This document shows positions 1 to 8,500 of a stretch of 44,601 nucleotides of DNA, one piece after another (within the stretch, counting starts at the first letter, position 1; each line of letters opens with the position of its first letter). The stretch lies in contig JBMSMG010000005.1 of the NCBI GenBank assembly GCA_049421025.1, positions 1-44,601 of the forward strand, read 5' to 3'. The stretch comes from RGUW01 sp049421025 (GTDB lineage Bacteria > Cyanobacteriota > Cyanobacteriia > PCC-6307 > Cyanobiaceae). The position numbers and the translations under genes were made by a program. The notes beneath the pieces were generated by a model, which did not search any database, had not been told where the DNA came from, and was given only the letters and a program-made list of their open reading frames with translations.

Positions 1-1837
1 AGACATTCCATTCGGCCCGCTGGCCGAACTCCATGCCCATGAAGATCGTCTTTTTGCCGGGGTGGGTCCACATGTAGGCCAGCAGCGCCCGCACGTTGGC
101 GAACTTCTGCCAGTCATCGCCCGGCATTTTGTGCAGCAGGTTGCTCTTGCCGTGCACCACCTCGTCGTGGCTGAGGGCGAGCATGAAGTTCTCGGTGTAG
201 GCGTACCAGATCGAGAAGGTGACGTTGTTCTGGTGGAACTGGCGGAACCAGGGGTCGAGCTCGAAGTAATCGAGCATGTCGTGCATCCACCCCATGTTCC
301 ATTTGAGGTTGAAGCCCAAGCCACCAATGTTGGTGGGCTGAGTCACCATCGGCCAGGTGGTCGATTCCTCGGCGATCGAGAGCGCACCGGGGAAATGCTC
401 AAACAGCACATGGTTGGCCTGCTGCAGGAACTGCACGGCTTCTGTGTTCTCGCGGCCGCCGTGCTCATTGGGGATCCACTCGCCGTCGGGGCGTAGGTAG
501 TCGCGATAGAGCATCGAGGCCACCGCATCGACGCGGATGCCATCGATGTGGAACTCCTCGAACCAATACACAAGGTTCGCCACAAGGAAGTTGCGCACCT
601 CGTTGCGGCTGTAGTTGAAGATCAAGGTGCCCCATTCCTTGTGCTCACCGATGCGGGGGTCGGCGTGCTCATAGAGGTGGGCGCCATCAAAGAAGGCCAG
701 GCCATGGGCATCTTTGGGGAAATGCCCCGGCACCCAATCGAGAATCACGCCAATGCCTTCTGAGTGGCAGCGGTCCACAAAGGCTCTGAACTCATCCGGA
801 GTGCCGTAGCGGCTGGTGGGCGCATACCAACCGGTGACCTGGTAGCCCCAGGAGCCATCAAACGGGTGCTCTGAGATCGGCAACAGCTCGATGTGGGTGA
901 AGCCGCGGGCCTTCACATACGGAATCAGCTTGTCGGCAAGCTCCGGGTAGGTGAGCAGGCGGGCGCCAGGCTTGAGATCAGCTGCTGGTACGGGCGGGCG
1001 CGGCGTGCCATCGGGTTCGATGAAGGGCTCATCGGCGGCCGCATGCATCCAGCTGCCCAGATGCATCTCATACACGGCAATCGGCTGCTCCAGCGGATTG
1101 CGGCTGTCGCGCTCGGCCATCCAGGCGCTGTCGCTCCAGGGGTAGCGGCCCTGGTCCATCGGCTCGGTGATGGAGCCGTTGGCAGGACGCACCTCGTGGC
1201 GAAAGCCGTAGGGGTCAGCCTTCTGATAACAGTGGCCCTGCTGGGTTCTGATCTCGTATTTGTAGACCTCGCCGGAGCCAAGACCGGGAATGAACAGCTC
1301 CCAGCAGCCCCCAAGGCGGCTCTGCATCGGGTGCAGGCGGCCATCCCAGCTGTTGAACTGACCCAGCACCGCCACGCTGCGGGCGTTGGGGGCCCACAGG
1401 CAGAACATCACACCGGCGATGCCATCGCGTTCGGTGAGGTGGGCACCCATCTTGCGCCAGATGTGGTGGTGGTTGCCCTCGGCAAACAGCAGCCTGTCCA
1501 GCTCGCCCATCCACTCGCCCCTGAAGGCCCAGGGATCGTGTTGGGTGTGCTCGATGCCACCACGGCGAACCCTGAGCTGGTAGGCGCTGCCAGGATTGTG
1601 GTCGAGCTGGGTCTCAAACACCCAGGGGTGATTGGGGTTCTCCAGAGCAATGCCGGCTGCGGCTCCGTTGCCCGGGAGCAGCAAGGCAACCGATTCGGCC
1701 TCGGGCATCCAGACCCGCACCACCCAGCCGCCCGCGGCAAGCGGCTGGGGCCCTAGCACCGCAAAAGGATGATCGTGACGACACTCGGCCAGGCGATGGG
1801 CGTCCTCAACCATCCAGTCGAGGCTCAGCGTGGCCAT
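1..1837 (-). CDS. glgB: 1,4-alpha-glucan branching enzyme, 3' end outside window
   Basis: Forms alpha-1,6 branches in glycogen by cutting an alpha-1,4 chain and transferring it. About 612 codons are present and the C-terminal part runs off the left edge. The N-terminal third is the CBM48-type module of branching enzymes (FCLWAPNARSVAVLGQFNSW). It is followed by a GH13 barrel with the nucleophile Asp at about residue 437 in GIRVDAVASML, the acid/base Glu at about 490 in IAEES, and the third catalytic Asp in ALSHDEV. The ATG at 1837 begins MATLSLDWMVEDAHRL, a natural family start. It is the last visible gene of a minus-strand run, 73 bp after a secreted protein gene. Glycogen synthase lies 32 kb away at 33648, so the two glg genes are not in one operon here. 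Confidence 0.97.
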   Translation of the reverse strand, partial: MATLSLDWMVEDAHRLAECRHDHPFAVLGPQPLAAGGWVVRVWMPEAESVALLLPGNGAAAGIALENPNHPWVFETQLDHNPGSAYQLRVRRGGIEHTQHDPWAFRGEWMGELDRLLFAEGNHHHIWRKMGAHLTERDGIAGVMFCLWAPNARSVAVLGQFNSWDGRLHPMQSRLGGCWELFIPGLGSGEVYKYEIRTQQGHCYQKADPYGFRHEVRPANGSITEPMDQGRYPWSDSAWMAERDSRNPLEQPIAVYEMHLGSWMHAAADEPFIEPDGTPRPPVPAADLKPGARLLTYPELADKLIPYVKARGFTHIELLPISEHPFDGSWGYQVTGWYAPTSRYGTPDEFRAFVDRCHSEGIGVILDWVPGHFPKDAHGLAFFDGAHLYEHADPRIGEHKEWGTLIFNYSRNEVRNFLVANLVYWFEEFHIDGIRVDAVASMLYRDYLRPDGEWIPNEHGGRENTEAVQFLQQANHVLFEHFPGALSIAEESTTWPMVTQPTNIGGLGFNLKWNMGWMHDMLDYFELDPWFRQFHQNNVTFSIWYAYTENFMLALSHDEVVHGKSNLLHKMPGDDWQKFANVRALLAYMWTHPGKKTIFMGMEFGQRAEWNV

Positions 1838-1910
1838 GGGTGCGAAGCGGGCGGAGCCGGGAGCTTAAGCCCGTTTTTCCAGCAGCGGCGCCTTGCTTCA
1901 GCGAACGAAC

Positions 1911-2681
1911 TTATGGAGCCTGATCGCTCTGAGGGAAATCAAGCCCAGTGATCTGATTGGCGTTGTTGAGCACCACAAACACGTTTTCAGTGAGCCGGTT
2001 GAACTGAACATTCACCAGCACAAGCCGCGAGTCGGGGGTGGTTTCTGCTTCAACAACGCGGCCCAGCTTCACAAAGGCACCGGTTTCGCGCTGCAGGCCA
2101 AGCCATTTGGACTGCAGGGCCTCTGGCGTGATGTCGCTCTGGAACAGGGGACTTAAAAAGCTATGGGCGGTGATGAAGTGACCCGTGCTCAGAGCCTGCA
2201 TGAACTGGCTGGCGACCTGACTGGTCGAATCGTCGATGCGATCGAAGTAATAACGAGCGATCTTGCCCTCGTTGGTCAGCACCAAAAAGACCGTGCGCGG
2301 GCCAGCGGTGGTGGTCAGATCCGCCTCAACAGTGCTGCCATTGAGCGAGCTCTGCACACTCAGCAGCTTGAAGCTGAGCACCTTGGGCTGCGAGCGCATC
2401 GTGGCGGCGATCATCGACGGACTCGTGACCGCCTGCATCTCGGGTGAGAACTGGCTGTACCGGGCCTTGGCATCACCACGCTGGATCACATCGAACACGC
2501 GAGTGGCCGCCGCGCGGGCCTGTTCGACGCTCAGTGCGGGAGCAGGGGCACTCTGTGCTGTGTTGTTCTGCCCCTGGGCGGCTGGCAGAGCGAACCCTGG
2601 TAGTGCACTCGCTGCCGCAACGAGCCACAGAGCAGAGCCCAAACCGATGCAGGAGCGATGAAACCCTTGGCGGCGTGGCAT
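1911..2681 (-). CDS. Secreted protein with two DUF3887-like repeats
   Basis: A 256-residue protein with an N-terminal signal-like segment: Arg-rich start, a hydrophobic stretch at about residues 11-30, then ALP/AAQ. After a short Gln/Ala/Pro linker come two similar alpha+beta modules, at roughly residues 50-145 and 150-250. Each begins with a helix of the type 'A..F...L..GD' or 'ASQFMQALSTGHF' and ends in a strand/turn such as 'VFLVLTNEGKIARYYF' or 'VFVVLNNANQITGLDF'. This pattern fits DUF3887-type (NTF2-like) domains, which are usually extracytoplasmic and of unknown function. The gene lies 20 bp downstream of the CocE-type hydrolase on the same strand, so it is probably cotranscribed with it. 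The family assignment rests on pattern and was not searched. Confidence 0.75.
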   Translation of the reverse strand: MPRRQGFHRSCIGLGSALWLVAAASALPGFALPAAQGQNNTAQSAPAPALSVEQARAAATRVFDVIQRGDAKARYSQFSPEMQAVTSPSMIAATMRSQPKVLSFKLLSVQSSLNGSTVEADLTTTAGPRTVFLVLTNEGKIARYYFDRIDDSTSQVASQFMQALSTGHFITAHSFLSPLFQSDITPEALQSKWLGLQRETGAFVKLGRVVEAETTPDSRLVLVNVQFNRLTENVFVVLNNANQITGLDFPQSDQAP

Positions 2682-2701
2682 GGAAACGGAGCTGAGCGGG
2701 C

Positions 2702-4288
2702 TCAGTTTGCCCCAACCAAGGGGTTAATGCAGAGGCCGGCACCCGCCAGCTCAAGCGCCACGGTGATGACCCGGTGCTTGGGCCCAACGGGCGCGGCCGG
2801 CTCACCGGTGCCGGGGTTGACGGCGATCTGGGGCCAGGCCGCCAGGCCGATCGACAACCTCAGCCGATCACCAGGCTGCAGACGGGCAAGCAGCGGCTGC
2901 AGCGCAACGCTGCGGCGCTGAGGCTCAAGGCAACCCTCACCCAGGCAACGGCAGACACCAGTTGTCAGCTGCAGCACGGCACCAGCGGCATCGAGCCTCG
3001 ACAGTGCAACGCAGAGGTCAAAACCCGGTTGATCGGCGCTGGCCACCACACTCAGCTCAGGCCGGCCAAACAACTCAAGCTCGGCCTCGATGGGCGCTGT
3101 GGTGAAGCAGGCGACATCGCTGCGCGCATCGAGATCGGCGCGCTCGGCCAAGCCGGCATCGAGGCCCAAATGCCCGCCGCGGCCGCCCAAGGGCCTCCAG
3201 GGGTCATGCACCAGCGTGACCACCCCAGCTGCTGCGCCGCCCGTGAGCTCGCCTTCAGAGGCATCAATAGCCGCTAAGCCTGAACTACGCAGCCCCCAGT
3301 GCTGAGCGCTCGAGCGCTCAGCCGCGCGCTGCAACCAGGTGCCGGTCAAAACCTCCTGAAGCGCAACGGTGCCTGCGGAGGCAGGCGCAATCTCCTGTGC
3401 CTTGAGGAACCTGTCAAAAAAGGCCAATTGCTGGCGATCCAAACCGCCCTGCCAGTGCAGGTGTGTCCAGGCGCCGACACGCAACTCAGGGTGCGCACCT
3501 GCCGAGCGGGCGCGCCCATAGAGGTCGAGCACCCCCTCGAGTTGGGGATCGTGCCAACCACCGATCAACAGCATGGGCTTGTGCCACAGCAGCGGATCAA
3601 CTGCATGGGCCGGCCAGTCTGGGCTGCTGCCCGGCTGGCGCTGCAACCACGCCAGCACCATGTTGGCGGGGTCGTGCTGTTGCAGCAGCGCCAAACCGTC
3701 GCGCAGAAAGGCCCCGCTTTGCAAGCTGCCAGCGACCTGAGTCCAGCCGTGGTGATCGCCGCGGCGGCGGCACTGCAAAGCCGCCAGCTGCAGCCCCCAA
3801 CCCAGTGACAGCGCCCACCAGTGGGCCCCAGCGGAGCTGCACCAGTGACGCTGCTCATCGAGCCCGCACATGGCTGGTGCCAGCGCGTCGGGCAGGGCTT
3901 CGGGGCGGCCCTGGGGATCGTGGTTCAGCAGTTGGCTGAGGCCCTGATACGAAAAGCCATAGGTCCCCAACCGACCGTTGCTGCCAGGCAACTGCCGCGC
4001 CCACAGCACGGTCTCAGCTGAATCGAGCGCCTCTTGGCCAAAGCCCGCAAAGCTGCCGCCTGACTCGCCGCTGCCGCGAACGTCTTGGACCACAACCACA
4101 TAGCCATGGGCCGCATACCAGCTGGGGTGGGCATAGACCGGAGTGGAAGCAATCGCCCGTCCATAGGGCTGGCGCATCAACAGCACAGGCCAGCTGCCGG
4201 ACCCTTCGGGCTGCCACACCCGTGCGATCAAGGCGGTGCCATCGCAGCAGATCAGGCTCTGATCAGAGCTGACGACAGGGCGATTCAC
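2702..4288 (-). CDS. CocE/NonD-type alpha/beta hydrolase (X-Pro dipeptidyl-peptidase S15 family)
   Basis: A 528-residue serine hydrolase. The N-terminal alpha/beta-hydrolase domain carries the DVRGSGES loop (about residues 69-76) and the nucleophile elbow G-F-S-Y-Q-G with Ser113, both typical of the CocE/S15 group. A His in GAWTHLHW is the probable catalytic base. The C-terminal third is a jelly-roll beta domain typical of this family (PELSVVASADQPGFDL). Members are acyl-ester or peptide hydrolases and the substrate cannot be read from sequence. The start is GTG at 4288, and the stop codon of the upstream gene directly abuts it (TGAGTG), so the two are translationally linked. No signal peptide is seen. 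Confidence 0.88.
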   Translation of the reverse strand: MNRPVVSSDQSLICCDGTALIARVWQPEGSGSWPVLLMRQPYGRAIASTPVYAHPSWYAAHGYVVVVQDVRGSGESGGSFAGFGQEALDSAETVLWARQLPGSNGRLGTYGFSYQGLSQLLNHDPQGRPEALPDALAPAMCGLDEQRHWCSSAGAHWWALSLGWGLQLAALQCRRRGDHHGWTQVAGSLQSGAFLRDGLALLQQHDPANMVLAWLQRQPGSSPDWPAHAVDPLLWHKPMLLIGGWHDPQLEGVLDLYGRARSAGAHPELRVGAWTHLHWQGGLDRQQLAFFDRFLKAQEIAPASAGTVALQEVLTGTWLQRAAERSSAQHWGLRSSGLAAIDASEGELTGGAAAGVVTLVHDPWRPLGGRGGHLGLDAGLAERADLDARSDVACFTTAPIEAELELFGRPELSVVASADQPGFDLCVALSRLDAAGAVLQLTTGVCRCLGEGCLEPQRRSVALQPLLARLQPGDRLRLSIGLAAWPQIAVNPGTGEPAAPVGPKHRVITVALELAGAGLCINPLVGAN

Positions 4289-4597
4289 TCAACGCACGTC
4301 TGGGCAATAAAAGCCCACCACGTAGGTAACCAGCACTTCGGCGTCAGCGGCACTGAGATTCTCCTGACGGGCAACGGCTGCGGTGACCTGCGACGAGGTG
4401 AAGCTCTGGCCTTGGGCGTTGAGCTGACGCAACTGCAGACAGAGATCCTTGCCCCGCTGCGGATTTTGCTTGACCGATTCCAGCAGGGCCGATTGCTGAG
4501 CGAATGCACCTGGCCCGCAGCACACAACAGCAAGCAGCGCCATTGCTGAAGCAGCGGCGCGGCGGCACGTGTGCTCAGAAAACAGGCTAGTCATCAT
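4289..4597 (-). CDS. Small secreted protein of unknown function
   Basis: About 102 residues from the ATG at 4597; a TTG at 4615 would add six residues. The N terminus has Arg-Arg, a hydrophobic Ala/Leu stretch and an AFA|QQ signal-peptidase-like site. The mature part (about 70 residues) is helical and contains two Cys (LCLQLRQL and FYCPDVR) that could form a disulfide. I do not recognise a named domain. It ends exactly where the CocE-type hydrolase begins, which suggests cotranslation. The function is unknown. Confidence 0.7.
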   Translation of the reverse strand: MMTSLFSEHTCRRAAASAMALLAVVCCGPGAFAQQSALLESVKQNPQRGKDLCLQLRQLNAQGQSFTSSQVTAAVARQENLSAADAEVLVTYVVGFYCPDVR

Positions 4598-4639
4598 TCC
4601 ATTGCAGGAAAGCAAGGCCCGCTCTGCACTGGCACAGGG

Positions 4640-5041
4640 TCAGTTCGTCGAGCGACTGCTGCTGGATGCGGCGCGTCGAATCCAGCCGCGCAGGGTCGTC
4701 AGATCGAGCGGCACAGCTGCTGCCCCGATCAAACGACGCTGCAGCCGCACCACCTGCTGGAGCAGGCGATGGGGCTCAGCCTGGGCCAGGCCTTGGCTGG
4801 TGGCAATACCGGCATGCAACAGCAAAGCGGCATCACCAGGTGCCAGCTCGACATCGACCACCAGACGCGCCTGAGCCCGCAGCCTGATCAACCGCGCTTC
4901 ACTGGCGCCACCAGCACGGCCCAGACTGCGCACCATCGCCGCATCGAGCGCGGCCAGGGCTGCCCAGGTGGTGATGCCCGCCTCGCGCAGACGCACGATC
5001 TCGCGGCTGAAGTGAGCGGGAAGCGCGTTGAGATCATCCAT
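4640..5041 (-). CDS. DUF4332 (helix-hairpin-helix-like) protein
   Basis: A 133-residue protein made of two helical modules. Each contains an 'L...GI.T...LA' hairpin (REAGITTWAALAALD and LLHAGIATSQGLAQAE), the pattern of DUF4332 and related helix-hairpin-helix folds in cyanobacteria. The Ser/Arg-rich tail (RRAASSSSRS) looks unstructured. No catalytic residues are evident. HhH folds often bind DNA non-specifically, but DNA binding is not shown here. It begins 1 nt after the ycf51 stop codon, so the two genes are an evident operon. The next gene downstream starts after about 40 bp. Confidence 0.75.
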   Translation of the reverse strand: MDDLNALPAHFSREIVRLREAGITTWAALAALDAAMVRSLGRAGGASEARLIRLRAQARLVVDVELAPGDAALLLHAGIATSQGLAQAEPHRLLQQVVRLQRRLIGAAAVPLDLTTLRGWIRRAASSSSRSTN

Positions 5042-5042
5042 C

Positions 5043-5507
5043 TCAACGGGGGTTCACAGCCCCAGTGACCAGATCCCGCTGCACTTCGGCCAGCACCACC
5101 GGACGGTCCAGGCCGTCACCGGCGGGCTCGATACGCCGCAGCCGCACGGTCACCAGACCATCGGCGGTGTTGCGACCGCTGCCGCGCAGGTTGAGGGCGA
5201 CCTGCTGCAGGCTGGGGGCAACGGCCGCCTGCTCCAGGCTGGGGGGGGCCGCGGCGATCACCAGCTCGGCGCCGTTGTCGTAGACGATCGGCACCGACAC
5301 CGCGCCTTCGATCGCGATCCGCGGGCGGTAGCTGATCGCAAACGCCACACACGAGATCGCCAGCAGCGTGGTGAAGCTTGTGACACCCACCAGGCGGAAA
5401 CGGATCCCCCAGCCCAGCCGAAACCCGAGCAGCATCAACAGAAACAGCACACCGCTGGCGATGCCCAGCCACCGGCCAGCCTCGAGCAGGATCGGATCGG
5501 TCGCCAT
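5043..5507 (-). CDS. ycf51: Ycf51-like (DUF2518) membrane protein
   Basis: A 154-residue protein of the Ycf51/DUF2518 family, conserved in cyanobacteria and some plastids with no assigned function. Two transmembrane helices (about residues 13-30 and 38-58) flank the strongly conserved WGIRFRLVGVTSF segment. A soluble domain with VYDNGAELVIAA follows and ends in a strand (LAEVQRDLV). The ATG at 5507 is the first good start in frame. The gene is divergent from the TamB-type gene across a 70-bp spacer and is followed 1 nt later by the DUF4332 gene. Confidence 0.88.
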   Translation of the reverse strand: MATDPILLEAGRWLGIASGVLFLLMLLGFRLGWGIRFRLVGVTSFTTLLAISCVAFAISYRPRIAIEGAVSVPIVYDNGAELVIAAAPPSLEQAAVAPSLQQVALNLRGSGRNTADGLVTVRLRRIEPAGDGLDRPVVLAEVQRDLVTGAVNPR

Positions 5508-5535
5508 AGGGACTGGGTAAGACAGGGCAAGCCCC

Positions 5536-5542
5536 TTATATT
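5536..5542. promoter_or_regulatory. Possible -10 element between ycf51 and the TamB-type gene
   Basis: The AT-rich TTATATT stands out in a GC-rich 70-bp divergent spacer. It can be read as a -10 box on either strand (TATATT forward, TATAAG reverse). No convincing -35 hexamer lies 16-18 bp away on either side. This is inferred from sequence only. Confidence 0.35.
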
Positions 5543-5556
5543 GCGCCGAACGCTCC

Positions 5557-5573
5557 CCTCGGTTGAACCGAGG
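5557..5573. repeat. 8+1+8 palindrome at the start of the TamB-type gene
   Basis: CCTCGGTT-G-AACCGAGG is a perfect inverted repeat with a single central base. It covers a possible TTG start at 5563 and most of the GAGGA Shine-Dalgarno-like sequence (5570-5574). In RNA it could fold as a 6-bp stem with a 5-nt loop and hide that site. As DNA it could be a dimer-binding operator. Confidence 0.7.
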
Positions 5574-5577
5574 AATC

Positions 5578-8500
5578 GTGCTTTTGCCCTGGCCCAGGCG
5601 CCCCCTGCTGATTGGTGCCGGCGCACTTGGCTCTGTTGCACTTGGCCTGCTTGCCAGTGATCGCTTGGCAGCAGGGCTGTATCAGCAACTCAAACCGCAG
5701 CTGGAGCAGACCCTCAGCCGCCAGCTGGGCCAGCCTCTGGTGCTGGGTGACTACGTGGGTCTGCGGCCCTGGGGCCTGCTGGTCGGTCCAAGCCAGCTCA
5801 AACCAAATGGCAACGGACGCTCCAAGGTCACAGCGCAGTCGCTGCAGCTGGCACTGGCACCCATCGCCACGATCAAAAACGGACTACCCAGCCTTGAGCT
5901 GGCACTCAGCGGAGCAGCAGCCGAACTGATTGCCAACGAGCAGGGCCGCTACTGGACTTTGCCGCCAAGCAGGCCCCGCGCCAAGCCGCCCGCTTTGGCC
6001 TTGCGCGTGGTGCTGCGCCAGCGCGCAGCGCTCAGCCTGCCGCAACAAGGGGGACGTTTTGGCCTGAGCGGAGCGGTTGATCTGCAACTGCAGCGCCGCC
6101 GCCTGGCACTCGATGCCGTGCTGCGTCCGCAGGCGGGAGGCGGCAGTCTCAGGGTCACTGGTGATGGAGGCTGGCGGCCCAGTCAATGGCGCCTCGGACT
6201 GGCGCTTGATCGGCTCAGTCTCAGCGACCTGGCGGCCCTGCTGCCGATCAAAAGCCGCTTGGGCGCGCCTGGCTACGCATCGGGCCAGGTGATGGTGCAG
6301 CTGGCCCCGGTGCGCAACAGCTGTCAAGGCAACCTGCAGATCCAAGGACTGCTGTGGCCTGGGCCACAGGCGAGCGCCGGCCGCGGTATCGAGCGACTGG
6401 TGCTGAGCTGTCAGCAGCAACGGCTGACCTTGCAACCGACCACCGTGCGCTGGGGAACCTGGCAGGCCCAGGCCCGCGGCCAGGCGCGATGGGACAACGG
6501 CAAGGGGCTAACGCTGGAGACGCTCGAGCTCAGCCGAGGCCGCTCGTCAATGCAGCTCAAGGGGTCCCTGCAGGGGACCTTGGCCCTCGGCAGCACGCTG
6601 GCCCTTCGGCCTGCCGATCTGCCCGAAGGCCAACGCCTACCGGGCTGGCTGCAGCAACAACAGCTCACGGGCGAGCTGACGATGCGCGGCAGCTGGCGTC
6701 AGCCGCACCTGAAGCTCAACCTGACCAACAGGCGCGATCCTCTGCTGGGACCCTGGCGCGCCGAACTGAGCTGGAAGCCGACGCAGACCCCCCTGCGGCT
6801 GGTGTCGCTGCGGAGCGAGCACCTGCAGGCCAGCGGCGCGCTGCCGCTGCAGCTCAAGCCTGGCCGCGGCCTGCAGAGCGGCCCCCTGCAACTGGATCTC
6901 AGCCTGGCTCGTTACCCGCTCGCGCGCCTGCAGCCGCTCGTGGGCGCGCGACTTGCCGGCAGCCTCGATGCACAGGGACGCATTAGCGGGCCGCTGATGG
7001 CTCTGGTACCCGAGCTTGAGCTGGCTGTCGACCAGCTGGGTGCTGGGCCCCTGGTGCTCCAAGAGCAGTGGCAGGGCCGCTGGCAGGGCTCAGCGGGGGG
7101 CGGCGGCGAGCTGAGCATGCAGTCGCTGGCCCCAGCACCTGAGGCCCGCCTGAGGGCCTCGTTCAACCCGCGATGGGTGCCCGGCAGCATCACCTTGAAC
7201 CGCGGAGACGGTGAGCTCAGCTTGCGGGGCAAGCCGAGTGCCTATCGCTGGCAGGCCAGCGCATTGCTGCTCGACGGGCTGGCCTTGCGCCTGGGCCCCA
7301 AAGCCTTGCCCCAAGGGCTGCGCGGCCGGTTGAGCGGCGCAGGACAAGTGGGCCTGCAACCGTTTGGCTTCAGTGGCAGCGCCGAGCTGCAGCGCCCCAG
7401 CGTGCTGGGGCTGCGCCTGATGAGCGCCTCGCTGCAAGGGCGTTACGGGCGCAAGCGCTATCAGCTCCAAGGGCAGCTCAAGCCGACAGCACAAAGCCAA
7501 TTGAGCCTCGACGCCCGTGGTGGCTGGCGCGGCGCTCTGGGCCTGCAACTGTCGGCACGGGCGCTCGAGCGCGACACGCTGCAGCAATTGGTTGATCTCT
7601 GGCCCCAGTGGCAGGGCCGCGAGCCGCGCGCTGCTGGCAGCGCCAGTGATCTTGGAACCCTGATGATCAGCACGCTGGGGCAGAGCCTGCAGCAGCAACT
7701 GGTCGCCCTGGCAGAAGCCAGAGCGCAGTTGAACGCCAGTGGCAGAAACGGCGGCGATGGGGCCTCGTTGCAGCAGCGGCTGCGGCAACTGCGCCTGCGC
7801 GTCGACGCAGATCTCGGCGTGCGTGGTCCTACGGCGCGCCAGCTCAAGCTCGATCTGGCCGCCAAGGGGCACCTCTGGCTGGCTGAGCAGGAACAAGACC
7901 TGGTCCTGAGCGCCGAGCCTGTCACCCTGCGGCTCGAAGGTCCGCTGACGCTGGGCCAAGGCAGCTTCGATCTCAGCAATCTGCCGCTGAGCCTGCTGGC
8001 CCTGTTAACGCCGGTCCCCGAAAGCTTGCGTGGTGCGCTCACCCTCCAAGGGCGCTATGGCCTTGGCAACGGGCGACGGGAGCTCAAGCTGGCACTGGGG
8101 CTCACAGGGGCCGAACTGGCCGGCCGCTCGCTGCGCCTGAGCCGGGGCGAGGTGGTGCTGGTTGGCCGTGATCTGAAGCTTGATCTGGCGCTACAGGCCG
8201 AGGGGACCTCCAGCAGCATTGATCTGGCTGGGGTGCTGCCGCTTGATCCAGACCGCCAGGGACTGGAGTTGCGATTGGCCAGCCGCGGCGATGGCCTGCA
8301 AATGTTGACGGCACTGGCCGAACCCGATCTGCTCTGGCGCAAGGGCAGTGCTGACCTACAGCTGCTGCTGCGCGGCAGCGTGCGCGAGCCGATCGCCAAC
8401 GGCTTCCTGCGCATTCGCGATGGTCAGCTGAGCCTGCTGAAACAAACCGTCGAGGCCCTCGAAGCCACGATCGTCTTCGACTTTGAGCAGCTGCTGGTTC

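Noticed and set aside
893..1756. Plus-strand open frame of 287 codons within glgB
   Set aside because: It is antisense to well-conserved branching-enzyme sequence and has no start signal or family pattern.
7090..7959. Minus-strand open frame of 289 codons inside the TamB-type gene
   Set aside because: Its Gln/Ala/Leu-rich product is what the complementary strand of the Gln/Leu-rich TamB repeats would give.
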